Assembly: GCA_900491605.1 (NCBI GenBank)
Contig: UESW01004997.1
Span: 241,823-305,822, forward strand
Reading direction: 5' to 3'
Length of the DNA: 64,000 bases
DNA from: Calamus simplicifolius
Taxonomy: Eukaryota > Streptophyta > Magnoliopsida > Arecales > Arecaceae
The notes beneath the pieces were generated by a model, which was not told the DNA's origin, searched no databases, and saw nothing but the letters and a program-made list of their open reading frames with translations. Position numbers and translations under genes: made by a program. The number at the start of each line of letters is the position of its first letter. The first letter of the stretch is position 1. Positions 47,238 to 59,250 of the stretch are shown here, in pieces.

Positions 47238-48553
47238 CAGATAAGGGAGAAGAACAGATTCTTACGATGGTCTGGTTGGGTGCTCCACATCAAAGATTAA
47301 ATAAATCTACAATACGACCCCCCAAAAACAAAAAAGGCAACAATTTGATAAAAATTTTTGAGGATCAAGCAAGGAACGATCCTTTGTCGTATGCTGGGTA
47401 TTGCTGACGTGATGAAACCCCACTTAATAATGCTTCATTCAAAGCACGCTTCCGACGAATCGACGCCCAAAACTCAAGCTTGTCCCAGATTAAATAACCG
47501 GAAGCTTGCCTGAGAATTGGGTTTCGGGGACTCCGAGCCAAAAACCCAAGGCCTTTTCGCTATCAATCGGAACAAAAATATGAGCTTTAGAAATTCCCAC
47601 CAGGGAATCTTTGGGTGGCAGGTGAAATGATGGATGGTAAGAGGCGCTGCGAGAGTGGTTGGGGACTGGGCTGGGGTTAGGTGGTAAGCTCACGCCAGCA
47701 CCTAAGCCTGCCTGCAAAGCTGTCAGAAAGGAGAAGATAGAACCAATGATCTAAGAATTAAGAAGAATGAAGAGGAGTGGAGATCTGGCTGCTAAGAGGG
47801 GGGATGGAGGAGAGGAAGATGGAGAGGAACATGAAGTGGGGTTGGATCCCCTTTTTCAGTTCATCAAGATCTTCACCCCAACCTGCCAAACCCTCAGCAC
47901 CAGAACCAGATCTCTCTCTTCCCCCCTCCCTGGGATAACCCGGATGGAAGATTGGATGGAAGAGGAAGGAGCAAGAAAAGAGAGGGAGTGGGGTATAAAT
48001 GGTTGGAGAGAGAGAGAGAGTCCACCCCTTCCTATATTTCCGGTACGAGGGGTTAGAATTTAGAAAGTCGAGGCCAACCAGGAACGCTCGCTCGCCAATC
48101 GCTTGACCTCCACAGGATTTTCAATGGATTTTACGAGGTAATCTATCCAGATTATCGATCCTCAACAGAATTTTTAATAAATTTTAAAAAATAATCTATC
48201 CAAATTATCAATGACAATCACCTCAAGTAGCATTATGTTACCCGACAGGAAATTTAACCGCAAGGGGCAATGACTTCTTTGTCCGCTCTTTGCTAAGGAC
48301 GCTGCTCCTTCCCGTGGTTCATCAAAGTTGGAAGGTCCTTCCCGCTGAGTTCTTGCTCCTCCTCCATATGGAGAAACTTTGATTTGATTTACTCCATAAT
48401 ATCCAAATTGGAAAGTTTTGCCGTTTCATGCGTAAGCTTAATTCCCTCTTTGGATTTAGGATGGAATTCGTTTGGATTTAGTATAGTTCTTGTCAAGATA
48501 CTACATGGAAGGGCAATCCTATGCATGCTAATAATGATGGGTTAATTAATAAG
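47238..48553 (-). other. Upstream region of the F-box gene
   Basis: No other gene is supported; the open frames at 47490-47717 (minus) and 47767-48063 (plus) have no domain. A (GA)n tract at 48006-48020 and pyrimidine-rich minus-strand sequence are usual for a plant core promoter or 5' UTR. The transcription start could not be placed. TATA-like gggtataaat (47991-48000) reads on the plus strand only. Confidence 0.4.
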
Positions 48554-49142
48554 TAAGGCTGTGAATGGGCATGATTGATTTGTGCGTCATTCAATTTGAT
48601 CCAACTTAATCTCATTAGATTTGATTCGATTGATATTTAAAAAATTTAAAAATTTAATTTGTTTTAATTTTTAAATCAAATCGAGTTTCTCTATTTTTTT
48701 TGACCTAACTTAACTTGGATTCAATTTGATTTTGCTTATAAATTTAATTATATTGGTTTTTTTTCACTTCAATTATCTTTATAGGTCAATGAACTCTCAT
48801 CTAAATTAATTATTCTAACATTTAAATCTTCATTCATTTTTTTTTCATTTAATTGTACCAAAATATTTATATTTTTATTTATTTTGATCACTAATTACTA
48901 GATTTTAGCTATAGATTCAAATGTAAAGAAAATTTGATCCAATTCTATCTCAAACTTCAATGTTGTATTAGATCGAAATCATGCTTGACCTGAATATAGA
49001 CCCAAATAATTCATTTGATCTGTTTTTTAAATTAGATTAATAAATGTATTGGATTGAGATCTAAAATCATGATCCGAATATAAAATTTGATCAAATTAGG
49101 ATCAAGCACGATCTAACTTAGCACAACTTATTTGCACCCCTA
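48554..49142. mobile_element. hAT-like MITE, near-perfect 8-bp TSD
   Basis: The left end TAAGGCTGTGAATG and the right end TTGCACCCCTA are loosely inverted (TAGGGGTGCAA on the other strand). Flanks are TTAATAAG (48546-48553) and TTAAAAAG (49143-49150), 7 of 8 matching. The 589-bp interior is AT-rich with repeated 'ttgattcgatt/tttgatc' words and codes for nothing. Family assignment rests on the ends and TSD length. Confidence 0.65.
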
Positions 49143-49411
49143 TTAAAAAGAGGCATGGGCTGTTAGATCTCATAAAAAATGCTAATTTTTATCAGAATAA
49201 ATTAAGAACAAGATAAGAAGTGAGATACCATCAGTATATTCTTCCAATTTTATTTGGTGGATCTAAATGGAAGGGATAGATAGATCTCCTTATCATGTCA
49301 AGAGCAAAATGCACAAGTCAAAATTTATGAGGCCCAAAATTATCTATTAGCAACTATATAATGAATCCATGCCTCACTTTCGGTAATAATTCTTCAAATT
49401 ACACCAATCTC

Positions 49412-49976
49412 TAGTGTTGCAAGTAGGCTTAGGTTGGCCTATGGCTCATCGAGCTAGACTGATCTTGGGTTGGGGCTAGAACTAAGGTAATTTGGATAAA
49501 GTTTGAGCTTAAATTACATCAAAAAAAAAAAAAATTCAAACTGAGCTCAAGCTATTACTTGGTATGACCTGAAATATAAATTAGAAGGTATGAAGCAATG
49601 GCCCCTAATCAAGCTTGACTTTATCCTGAATACAATCATAAAACCTTAAAATGTAATGGATCTTTTAATTTTATATAGCTCTCGATATCATAGTAAATTT
49701 TTTAGAGTGATTAGGTGCATTTATTTTACATATTGTTTGTTTTTATGCAAATATCTAAAAACTAAAAATTAACCCTATCGATCTAATGTTTGGCTCAAAT
49801 GGATTATTGCAGGTTGGACTAGGTTTAAGCCTAGGCTTGAGCTATGCTCATACCTAATTTTTTGGGGGAAAAAAATTATGAATGAGCTTGAGCCCGACCT
49901 AAATCTTCAAAAAAAAATTTAAATTGAGCTTAGGCTAAGACATCGTCTAATCTAATTCAGCATATATCCAACCCTA
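49412..49976. mobile_element. Possible hAT-like MITE, decayed
   Basis: Ends TAGTGTTGCAAGTAGG and ATATCCAACCCTA have the same style as the neighbouring element, but the 8-base flanks (CCAATCTC / TCAGTCTA) match at only five positions. A related copy lies at about 41020-41383. No coding capacity. Confidence 0.4.
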
Positions 49977-49984
49977 TCAGTCTA

Positions 49985-50622
49985 TTATTCTATCCATAAT
50001 GTCTTATACTTTTACAATCTAAGTTTAGAATATTTTTTTTGGCTTCTAATAATTATTTGTTGACTATTATTTATCAAATTGACTTGAATTGAGCATATAG
50101 CTGTACTTAACAATTGGAGCTTTGAAATTAAGGAATGTACACTCTTGATTCCTTTTTTTAACTTTTATGCCAAAACTACCACTCTTAAATATTTTAAAAA
50201 TATGATACCTCATCCTCTTACTTGTGGATAACTTTTTTTTAAATTGCGCTTTGAGGATAACCATCACACGTAATCCCTCCTTTTTCAATTATCTCTTTTA
50301 TAAAATTCCAAATAAATTGGATCCTTGCGTTGATTGGAGCCAGTAGAAAAGTAAATAATAACTACTAAAATAATTAGCTTTTGTAATAGTTAGCATTAAT
50401 ATATATATACATATTGGATATTGAAAATATTAATCACATAATGAGTTGCAAATTTTAGTAAATGCAAAGTTGTTAATCCAAAGAAAAAACCATATATGGG
50501 ACAGAATATACTACTCTCAAGATGAAAGGATATCAATTCTCATCTTGAGTCTAAAAATATAACACCATTCAAATCGAATATCCACACTAGTGATCATTAT
50601 TTATATTGTTGAATTCTTAATT
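49985..50622. other. AT-rich intergenic DNA, nothing recognised
   Basis: Short chance frames only (for example 50288-50067 on the minus strand). No repeat with clear ends was seen. Confidence 0.5.
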
Positions 50623-50627
50623 AAAAC

Positions 50628-50898
50628 TGTTACAAATTATATTTCTAGAATAGAAAGTAAATATATTTGATTCTGATTCATAAGGATTGCTACAGATTGC
50701 ATTTTTATAATAGAAAGTAGACTGCATTTCTATAATAGAAAGTAAATATATTTGATTCTAATTTATAGGGAATTGATGTAATTAGTTTTCCTTTTTAACA
50801 TAGGATTTGTAGCTTATATATATACCTAAGAGATTGATGAATAAAATATATAGAAACTACTTTATTCTTTTTCTTTTTAGAATTCTAGTTGTGTTTCA
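50628..50898 (+). repeat. 5' LTR of the 271-bp-LTR Copia element
   Basis: Contains an inner direct repeat 'taatagaaagta(a/g)' and 'aatatatttgattct' (near 50650 and 50740), a TATA-like tatatatatacc at 50817-50825, and an end TTTCA next to the primer site. Confidence 0.94.
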
Positions 50899-50910
50899 TG
50901 GTATCAGAGC
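50899..50910 (+). other. Primer-binding site (initiator tRNA-Met)
   Basis: TGGTATCAGAGC begins immediately after the LTR end, without spacer; it is complementary to the 3' end of plant initiator tRNA-Met. Confidence 0.9.
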
Positions 50911-51059
50911 TTTCAAATTTATAACCCTGAAATATATAAATAGTGAGGTTTTAGGGTTTTCTTGGATTTCTATTTTTGATAATTTTTTATTCTCGATCAG
51001 TCTTTGCCTAGAGTTTTATTGCTGAAATATAGTCCTTTTTTTGTCTCGCTTCAACTTTC

Positions 51060-54000
51060 AGTATGAGATCTACTTTAGGACAGGTTTAGATTCTTTGAAT
51101 ATTTTTAACTTTGTTATAATTTTGGCTCTATTATTTAGTTGATATTTAATAATATTAAGGAAAGGAAGTTTGTTGTTGTGTCTGATGTGGTTTCTGTGAT
51201 GTCAAAATCATAGAACATAAACTTAATAGATTTAGTTATTTAGATTGAAGTAAAACCGTTAGACTTTATTTGCGAAGTATTGCTATGGATAATCATTTAA
51301 TTGATGATCCACTTAGCGATGACTTAAAAACCTCATGGCTAAGAAAGGATGCCCATCTATTTATGCAAATACATAATTCTATTGATGGTAAGGTGGTTGG
51401 TTTGATAAATCATTGTAAATTTATGAAAGAATTGATGAATTATTTAGAGTTTGTGTACTATGGCAAAAAAAACAAAACACACTTATGAGGTATGCCAATC
51501 CCTTTATCGTGCAAAAAAATGTGACAAATCCCTCACTGACTACTTTATAGATTTTAAGAAGACTCATGAGGAACTTAATATACTACTTTTATTTAGTACT
51601 GATGTGAAAGTTCAGCAAGCTAAAAGAGAAAAATAGTGGTTATGAGCTTCTTGGCTGGTCTTCCTTCTGAGTTTGAGGTTGCTAAATCTTAAATTTTTTT
51701 TAGCCCTGAGATATTCTCTTTCAAAGAAGCTTTTAGTAGGGTACTCCGCATAGAAAATTTAGCTTCTACTCAGCCTAATAGTGCTCTTATTAGCCATACT
51801 TATGAATCTGGAAGACAACTATATAGACATGGCAATAGAGGGGAGACTCAAGTAGTTATGATCGAAATCTTGGTACTCTAGGATAAGATATAGAAAGTAT
51901 TGTATGTTACTATTGTTATAAGATAGGACATGTGAAGATGATTGTAGAAAGTTGCAGCGCAAGAATCAATCAAACTAGTAGTCCATGTTGTTTCTACTAA
52001 TGATGCTTTTGAGTCCATTTTAATATCTGCAGATAAGTATGTCAAGTTCTGACAGTATTAGAAATCTCTAAAGTCTTCATCTACTTCTATTACTATCATC
52101 GTTGATTTAGATAAAATGAACACATATCTTGTTTCCTCATCTTTCAAATGGATCGTTGATTCTGGTGTCATAGATCACATGACAGGTAATTCTAGTCTAT
52201 TTTTTCTTTTAAGTTATATGCTTCTAGTTCCACAGTTACTTTAGCAGATAGGTCTACATCTCATATTTTAGGATCCGACATAATTATTTCAACACCCTCA
52301 ATTCATTTGAAATCTATTTTAAGTTTATCTAACATGTCTTTTAATTTAGTCTTCAATAGTAAACTTACTCATTCTCTTAATTGTTGTATCATATTCTATC
52401 CTGATTTTTATCTATTTCAAAATCTTATGACAAAGAGGATTATTGGTAAAGGATATGAGTCTGGAAGCCTCTACATTTTTGATACATAAGTACCAAAGTT
52501 TGTTGCTTGTTTTGAAGTTGTAACCTCTTTTGAAGCATATTATCGGTTGGATCATCCTTTATTGCCTATGTTAAAGAAATTTTATTCTCAGTTTTTTAGC
52601 TTATCTTCATTAAATTACGAGTCTTGTTAATTTGCCAAACATCATCGCTTGAGTTCTAGTCCCAAACTTAATAAAAGAGCTAGTGCTCCTTTTGAGTTAG
52701 TCACTCTAATGTTTGGGGTCCTTGTCCTATTGAGTCTAAAACTGGGTTTAAATATTTTATTACCTTTGTTGATAATTATTTTCAAATGACATGATTATTT
52801 TAATAAAAAATTATTCAGAATTATTTTCTTATTTTACTATTTTTTATGCTGAAATCAAAACTCAATTTAATGTATATCTACAATTTTGAGAAGTAATAAT
52901 GCTAAAAAATATTTATCATAATACTTTCAAAATTATATGGTTCAATATGGCATTATTCATCAAACTTCTTGTGTAGATATATCATCTCAGAATGAAGTTG
53001 CTGAACAAAAAAAATAGGCATCTTCTTGAAATTGCTAGAGCTTTGTCATTTCAAATGTCCCTAAACAATTTTGGGCTGATGCAGTTTCTACAGCCTATTT
53101 TCTGATTAATCGTATTCTTTTTGGTGAGACTCCCTTTCATGTCCACTTTCCTAATAAATCATTATTTTCTATTGAACCTAGGATATTCGGTTGTACTTAT
53201 TTTATTTGGGATGTTTGATCTCAAATTATGAAACTTGATCCTAAATCTTTAAAGTGTATCTTTTTTGGATATTCTCGTGTGCAAAAAGAATATAGATGTT
53301 ATTATCCCAGTCTTAACATGTACCTTGTGCCAACTGATGTTACCTTTCTTGAACAAACATCATTTGTTTCATCTTCAGGTTCTATCGGTTAGGAGGAGGA
53401 AGATGATTTACTAATCTATACTATTACATCATCTAGTTTTGATCTTCTTTCCTCTAAACCTCCTATTCCTGATCCGGTTCCTATTCCTACGCCTCCTGCT
53501 CCATGTTCTGCGTCAGTTCCTTCATCATTGGGTCTAGTTTCCAGTTCTAGTGATGATCTTTCTATTGCCTTTCGCAAAGATAAACGTCAATATACTTATC
53601 CAATATCTTCTTCTGTGTCATATAGCCATTTGTCATCATCCTCTTATTCTTTTATTGCATCTATTCCTAAGACTGTTCATAAAGCTCTATCTCATTCTGG
53701 ATGGCGTAATGCTATGATTGAAAGATGAATGCTTTAGATGACAATGGTACTTGGACCTTGGTATAGTTACCTGCAGAAAAAAAAGGCTATTGGATGTAAA
53801 TGAGTGTTTGTAGTTAAAGTCAATCCTGATGGGACTATTGCTAGATTAAAAGCTCGACTGGTTGCTAAGGGATATGCTCAAATGTATCGAGTTGAGTATT
53901 CTAACACTTTTATTTAGTTGCTAAACTTACTTCTATCCGATTATTTATTTCTATGAAAGCCATATATAATTGGTCTCTGCATTAGTTAGACATTAAGAAT

Positions 54001-55120
54001 GCATTCCTTCATGGTGATCTTCAGAAGAAAGTTTATATGGAGCAACCATATGATTTTATTGCTCAGAGGGAGTATGAAAAAGTGTCATGTTTACAAATCC
54101 TTGTATAGTTTGAAATAAAGTTCTCGAGCCTAGTTTGAAAAGTTTAGTCAGGCTATTGAAAAAGTTTGGCATAAAGAAGAGTAAGTCTGATCATTCTATT
54201 TTCTATAAGTAGTCTACAACTTGTATCATCCTATTGGTTGTCTATGTTGATAACATTGTTATTACTGGAAGTGATACTGGTGGTATTTTATCTTTCAAAT
54301 ATTTTCTTCACAGTCAGTTTCATACAAAGGATTTAGGAATACTAAAAATTTCTTGGGTATTAAAGTGACAAGAAGTAAGAAAGGGATCTTCTTGTCTCAA
54401 AAAAGTATGTGCTTGACTTATTGTCTGAAACAAAAAAATTGAAGACTAAACCATGCAGCACTCCAATGGTTCCTAATTTATAGTTTACAAAAGATTGTGT
54501 GTTATTTGAAGATCCTCGAAGATACAGAAGATTGGTTGAAAAGTTAAACTATCTTACTGTGACTCATCCAGATATTTTCTATTCAATAGTGTGGTAAGTC
54601 AATATATGTCTTCTCCAACTGTTGATCATTGGAGAGCTGTAGAACAAGTTTTATGTTACTTAAAAGGAGCTTCTGAGAGATGAATCATGTATGGTAATCA
54701 TGGTCATACTAGGATTGAATATTTTTCAAATGCTAACCGGGCATGATCTAAAGAAGATCAAAGATCTACTTCAGGCTATTATGTATTTATTGAAGAAATT
54801 TTGGTTTTATGAAAAGTAAGAAAAAAATGTGGTTTCACGTTCAAGTACAAAATCAGAATATTTGGTTTTATACCAGCTAAGTTATGATGTGACAATCAAG
54901 CTATACTTCATATTGCATTTAATACAGTCTTTTATAAATGAACTAAGCATATTGAGATTGATTATTATTTTGTTCATGAGAAGATTTAGCAAGGTTTGAT
55001 TTCTATAGGATATGTGAAAACAGTATATCAATTGGGAGATATCTTTACAAAGGCTCTAAATGGAGTTCGGATTGATTATCTTTGTAACAAGCTGGGCATG
55101 ATAAACATTTATGCTTCAGC
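51060..55120 (+). pseudogene. Copia gag-pol remnant with many stops and a mutated YVDD
   Basis: Frames 51270-51488 and 51451-51636 give the gag helical region (LKTSWLRKDAHLFMQIHNSI, SLYRAKKCDKSLTDYFIDFK). A shifted zinc knuckle (CYYCYKIGHVK) lies near 51900 and the protease region (WIVDSGVIDHMTGNS) near 52150. Near 52540-52570 RLDHP-type sequence marks the pre-integrase segment, and 52990-53100 the integrase end. RT pieces include DIKNAFLHGDLQKKVYMEQP-like sequence near 54000 and VYVDNIVITGSD near 54240, where the second catalytic Asp is Asn. RNase H and the tail IFTKALNG...KLGMINIYAS close it near 55120. It is inactive. Confidence 0.9.
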
Positions 55121-55131
55121 TTGAGGGGGAG
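55121..55131 (+). other. Polypurine tract
   Basis: ttgagggggag abuts the LTR start TGTTATAG, the standard plus-strand primer position of Copia elements. Confidence 0.85.
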
Positions 55132-55402
55132 TGTTATAGATTATATTTTTAGAATAGAAAGTAAATATATTTGATTCTGATTCATAGGGATTGCTACAGA
55201 TTGCATTTTTAGAACAGGAAGTAGATTGCATATCTATAATAGAAAGTAAATATATTTGATTCTGATTTATAGGGATTTGATGTAATTAGTTTTCCTTCCT
55301 AATATAGGATTTGTAGCTTATATATATACCTAAAAGATTGATGAATAAAAATGCATAGAAATTACTTTTCTTCCTCTTTTTTATAGTTCTAGTTATGTTT
55401 CA
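55132..55402 (+). repeat. 3' LTR of the 271-bp-LTR Copia element
   Basis: Same length as the 5' LTR, followed directly by the target duplication AAAAC. It has an A-rich 'gatgaataaaaatgc' polyadenylation-like region near 55343. Confidence 0.94.
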
Positions 55403-55407
55403 AAAAC

Positions 55408-56006
55408 AAAGTATTACATAAGTTGATGGCCTTTGACTTATACATCACTTGGGTTGATAAATGGAAGGGTCTTTTTTATGGTAGTATGCTTAAAATATTT
55501 AAACTAATAATTCATCTTATTGATGATACCTTACATACATTAAAATAAAAGATTCAAAATCCATAATTTTTAATTCTTAGAACAAGAAAAATGGTTTCAT
55601 ATTATTTTAACCATTTATTTTGCATTCACTTGACTACAAGTTAAAAACTACTATAATAAATGATTTTTTTAAAGAATTTTTAGTCGTATAAATAATGTTT
55701 AAAGTATGAATCTTTAATTTGGATTCTTTTTTATTAACTTTGGACTTGAGGAACAAAGTAAACAACATCGCCACTTAAAAGGGGCAAAGTAGAGAGCAAT
55801 TTTACCTCAATCTAATGGACCTATTCTAATTGGAGTGGGGTTATTAACTTTGACTGAGTTTAGAATAGGTTTTAGGAAAAATCAAGAACTTTATGATCAG
55901 AGTCAGGGTGGGTTTGGTATATATATTCTTCACCTTGAAACCCACCTCAAACTCCCTCTCCCCCTTCAAGTCTAAATTTATTTATATATACAAACATATA
56001 TATAGG
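55408..56006. other. AT-rich intergenic DNA, nothing recognised
   Basis: No coding frame, LTR end or tandem repeat was recognised here. Confidence 0.5.
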
Positions 56007-56200
56007 TAGACTTGGCTACATTCAAATGTAGCCAAGCCTAAATTTAATTATCTCTCCTACTTTTGGATCTATACAATTCATGAATTCCAAAGATGAAAAA
56101 AAGTAAAAAAAGTAGGATGGCTTTAAGATCTATATGGATCAAAGAGTGAAAAAGGTGACCATATTCTGAATCTGACTATATTTGAATATAACCAAGTCTA
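56007..56200. mobile_element. MITE of 194 bp with palindromic ends
   Basis: The left end TAGACTTGGCTACATTCAAA and the complement of the right end TAGACTTGGTTATATTCAAA agree over about 28 bases with about five transitions. A TA on both sides could be the target duplication, which would suggest a Tc1/Mariner-type MITE. The left end is itself a 12-bp perfect hairpin (CTTGGCTACATT with AATGTAGCCAAG). No coding capacity. Confidence 0.7.
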
Positions 56201-56213
56201 TCTCTCTCTTTTA

Positions 56214-56238
56214 CTATATATATATATATATATATATG
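56214..56238. repeat. Short (TA)n run
   Basis: About 12 TA dinucleotides just right of the MITE. Confidence 0.9.
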
Positions 56239-56380
56239 TACATCTTCATAAATGTAATTACATTTTTACCCTTTATTTTAAAGATAATTACACCAAAAAA
56301 AAAAAAGAGTAGGGGCGGGGCAATGGGATGAGGTTGAAGATCCTTGTTCCCCATGGGGTTAGGGATGGGGACTAAATTTA

Positions 56381-56490
56381 TGCCCTATTTGAATTAGCTG
56401 CTAGGATGTTGTTAAGTGGTTATTTTCTAGCAGCTATGTAAAATTGCTACTGGCCATTAGTTAAGATCAATAATTATTCCAAATAGGCCC
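56381..56490. mobile_element. MITE of 110 bp, PIF/Harbinger-like, TSD TTA
   Basis: Ends TGCCCTATTTGAAT and ATTCCAAATAGGCCC are inverted copies, and TTA flanks both sides (56378-56380 and 56491-56493). The TWA duplication and the 'GGGCCTATTTGGAAT' style of the end are typical of PIF/Harbinger-derived MITEs in plants. Confidence 0.65.
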
Positions 56491-56493
56491 TTA

Positions 56494-57483
56494 TTGCCCT
56501 AGTATGGTATACGAGATGGAGTGAGGGATAAAAGGTTGAGAATAAGATAGGATGGGCAAAACCAGCCTAGATTTATTCCGTTGTCATATTTAAAGCAAAG
56601 TCTAACTCAATATATGTATTTTTGTTAAGATAAGTACACATATTGAATAATAGTAGTCCAAACAAACATAATAACTAAATAAATATAGCTAATTATTAAG
56701 AGATGATTATTTATTAATTTTATCCTATGGTAGCTTTCTTTTTTTAGAGAAGTTTCAAGTACTAACTCATTTCTCCCAACAATTTTTTTGAAAAGAAAGT
56801 AAAGGTTTGTATTTAGATAACTCTTATTAATATATTGTATTATTAGGCATGTGCTATTGCATTTAAGAGAGAGATAAGCTTGGATCAAAGGATCATGGGA
56901 GGTAGAAAGCTAAAGCATTTGGCATTTTAAGTTGGATGAATTTATCGTTCCTATCTCCACCTTAGCAACCTAAATTTTGGATTCTATCAAATAATGCTAA
57001 TCCCAATTTTCTTTTTCTTTCCTAATTGGACTCCTTTTCCCTAAAATTTGGACTCTATTGATGATATTGTTAATTCTAACTTTTATTCTTAGTTAGATTA
57101 TAAACAATAGATGGAGGACTTTGATCTTGTTTGACCTAAGTTTATGGAAGGTTTGTTTAGGCTCTTCAAGTATTATGCCTCTTTCAAGTATTAGGCCTCT
57201 TTAAAGAATGACCAAGGTAGAATGACCATGGTATAATACTTGTTATCATTTAATTATATTTTTAGGGATGCTACTACTTTTTGCAAACAATCTTCGTTGA
57301 AGTGTTGTAAACCTAGTTTTTGTTCCCAAACATGAAAAGTCGGTGGTTTGTTAGATATCGAAATGCTAGCTTTGTCCTTGATAATCCAAGAAGAATTATG
57401 AATTGAATAAACTTTGGAGATTTATAAGATTAGGAAAATACATTGTCTCTTATAAAATCTCTTCAAAACATGTTCAACTCATG
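56494..57483. other. AT-rich intergenic DNA, nothing recognised
   Basis: Only short chance frames. A small direct repeat 'ctttcaagtatta(t/g)gcctct' occurs near 57170-57200. Confidence 0.5.
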
Positions 57484-57505
57484 TTTTTTTTTTTTTTTTT
57501 TTTTT
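57484..57505 (-). repeat. Poly-T run, possible LINE or processed-copy tail
   Basis: 22 T in a row on the plus strand, that is poly-A on the minus strand. It may be the poly-A tail of the minus-strand LINE whose coding remnants start further right, or an independent retroposed tail. Confidence 0.5.
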
Positions 57506-58970
57506 AACACCATCCAAAGGTAGAACTAGCATTTCAACCTCTAATATACAAGTTACCCATTATATTTGGCATAAAAAACTAGGTTTGCATCAATTCTAGG
57601 AAAATTATTTGATAAATATAGTCTGATCCTAGTTTTAAGTATATGACAAAGAACAATATATATTTTTTATTAAGTAAAATGAATTATGTTAAGAGGAAGA
57701 AAAGAGTACAATGATGTACAGGAAGCCTATGTCATATCACTATAAAAATAAAAAAAAGCAATTAAACAAGGAAGCTAAATGAAACATTCCTGAAAATAAA
57801 TCATGGATCCTCCTCTCAAGTGCATAAATTGAAAAACGTTTTCATAGTAAGGGAGTATTGTTCGATGTATTATTGAAGGCCCTCCTATTTCTCTCAAGTG
57901 ATAAGTTCTAGCAAACACAGTTAAGAATCAAATTTAAAAAAGACTTTCATTGCTTTGAAGAGCTTTTGAAATTCTAGCACCGAAGTAGATCAATTATACG
58001 AAGTAGAAAGAGGATATAAATGCTTAACTTTCCCAAAATAAAATTCCAAGCATGATTTTCAAAGGGGTAATACAGATCGAAAAGATCATTAGTATCTTCA
58101 CAATTTGCTACACATAGATAACATCTTCACAATTTGCTACATATAGATAGCATCTATTAGCAAAAAACCAACTCCTCTTCATTAGATTTGAAATAGAAAG
58201 AATATTCTCTTTAACAACCAACCCAAGCAAAAACTTAGCTTTAGAGAAAGGCATGTGACTTCCATATTAATTATAAGGGAAAGTTGAATTTTGCTCTTGT
58301 CACCTTAAGGCTTTATGGAAGGACTTGACAATAAAATATTGATTTCATTGGAATATCTCCAATGTAACTTGTTACTCATGCCCTAAGTAATAACATATGC
58401 TATAATTCTGAAGTGATTTTTGTAATCATTGGAGGCTTTACGTACATAGCCTCTTAATCTGTATCTAGAAGGAAATCCTAAAAGATATTTCTATTGTAAT
58501 TTTGGCCTATGTTTGCAACAATTGCCTCTTGATCAAAGAGCATAGGAAAATTGATTGAAAGAGGAGCGTCCCTACATCATGTATTAGTCCAAAACGAGGG
58601 AGCTAATAGAGACAAGCACTTTTCCAAAAATCATCAAAAAGATGTACAATGTTTTTCTAAATAGATGCACCATGGGATGCTACAACTGTTTTGGATTGCC
58701 AAGTACGTACCACCATGCAAGCCATCTTTTATAGCCATGAGCTTTCTCTAAAGATTATTCTTTTCGGTACCAAACCTCCGTAGCCACTTTCCAAAAGAGT
58801 TTAATATTCATAGAAGCTAATCTTTGATATCAATACCACCATAAGCTATATCAGCTATAAGATGGTATTTAAAAGAAGAAAAGTTGCTACACCATAGAAA
58901 TATGGATTGAATCTTTTCAAGTTGAAGGACATCAACTTGGGAGCAATGAAAAGTGAGAAATAGCAGTAGA

Positions 58971-59250
58971 TAAGGTAGTAATGTTTGATAACCCAAAAAC
59001 TATCCCTGGATAAATGTACGTGATAGCATTTATCCAGAGGATAGTTGAGGGAATAAGCATTTTTTAAAAAATTACAAATCTGCCATCAAGGGATAACTTT
59101 AGTTGTTCCTGGGTTCCCTAGAGAATAAGTTCAGGGGATAACCTCTGGTTAAATTTTTTTAGACCTATCCATTCTAGCTATAGCATTTGGGAATAAGGAG
59201 GGATATCCCTAGAGGATCCTTCCTTATCCCTCATATCAAACACTGCCTTA
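58971..59250. mobile_element. MITE of 280 bp inside the minus-strand LINE
   Basis: The left end TAAGGTAGTAATGTTTGATA and the complement of the right end TAAGGCAGTGTTTGATATGA agree apart from a 3-base gap and one or two changes. The interior is rich in 'tatccct/agggata' words in both orientations. Flanks (TAA and TTA, if the ends are trimmed) do not decide the superfamily. Confidence 0.6.

Larger units (their letters stand above)
50628..55402 (+). mobile_element. Copia LTR retrotransposon with 271-bp LTRs, TSD AAAAC
   Basis: Both LTRs are 271 bases (50628-50898 and 55132-55402), start TGTTA and end GTTTCA. AAAAC is duplicated at 50623-50627 and 55403-55407. The primer-binding site TGGTATCAGAGC follows the first LTR directly and a G-rich polypurine tract precedes the second. 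The interior carries all Copia domains in order but with many stops and shifts. The LTRs differ at about 26 sites by eye (near 10%), so the insertion is old. Confidence 0.96.

Noticed and set aside
47767..48063. 98-codon ORF on the plus strand upstream of the F-box gene
   Set aside because: Low-complexity Glu/Arg-rich product from GA-rich promoter DNA, no recognisable domain.
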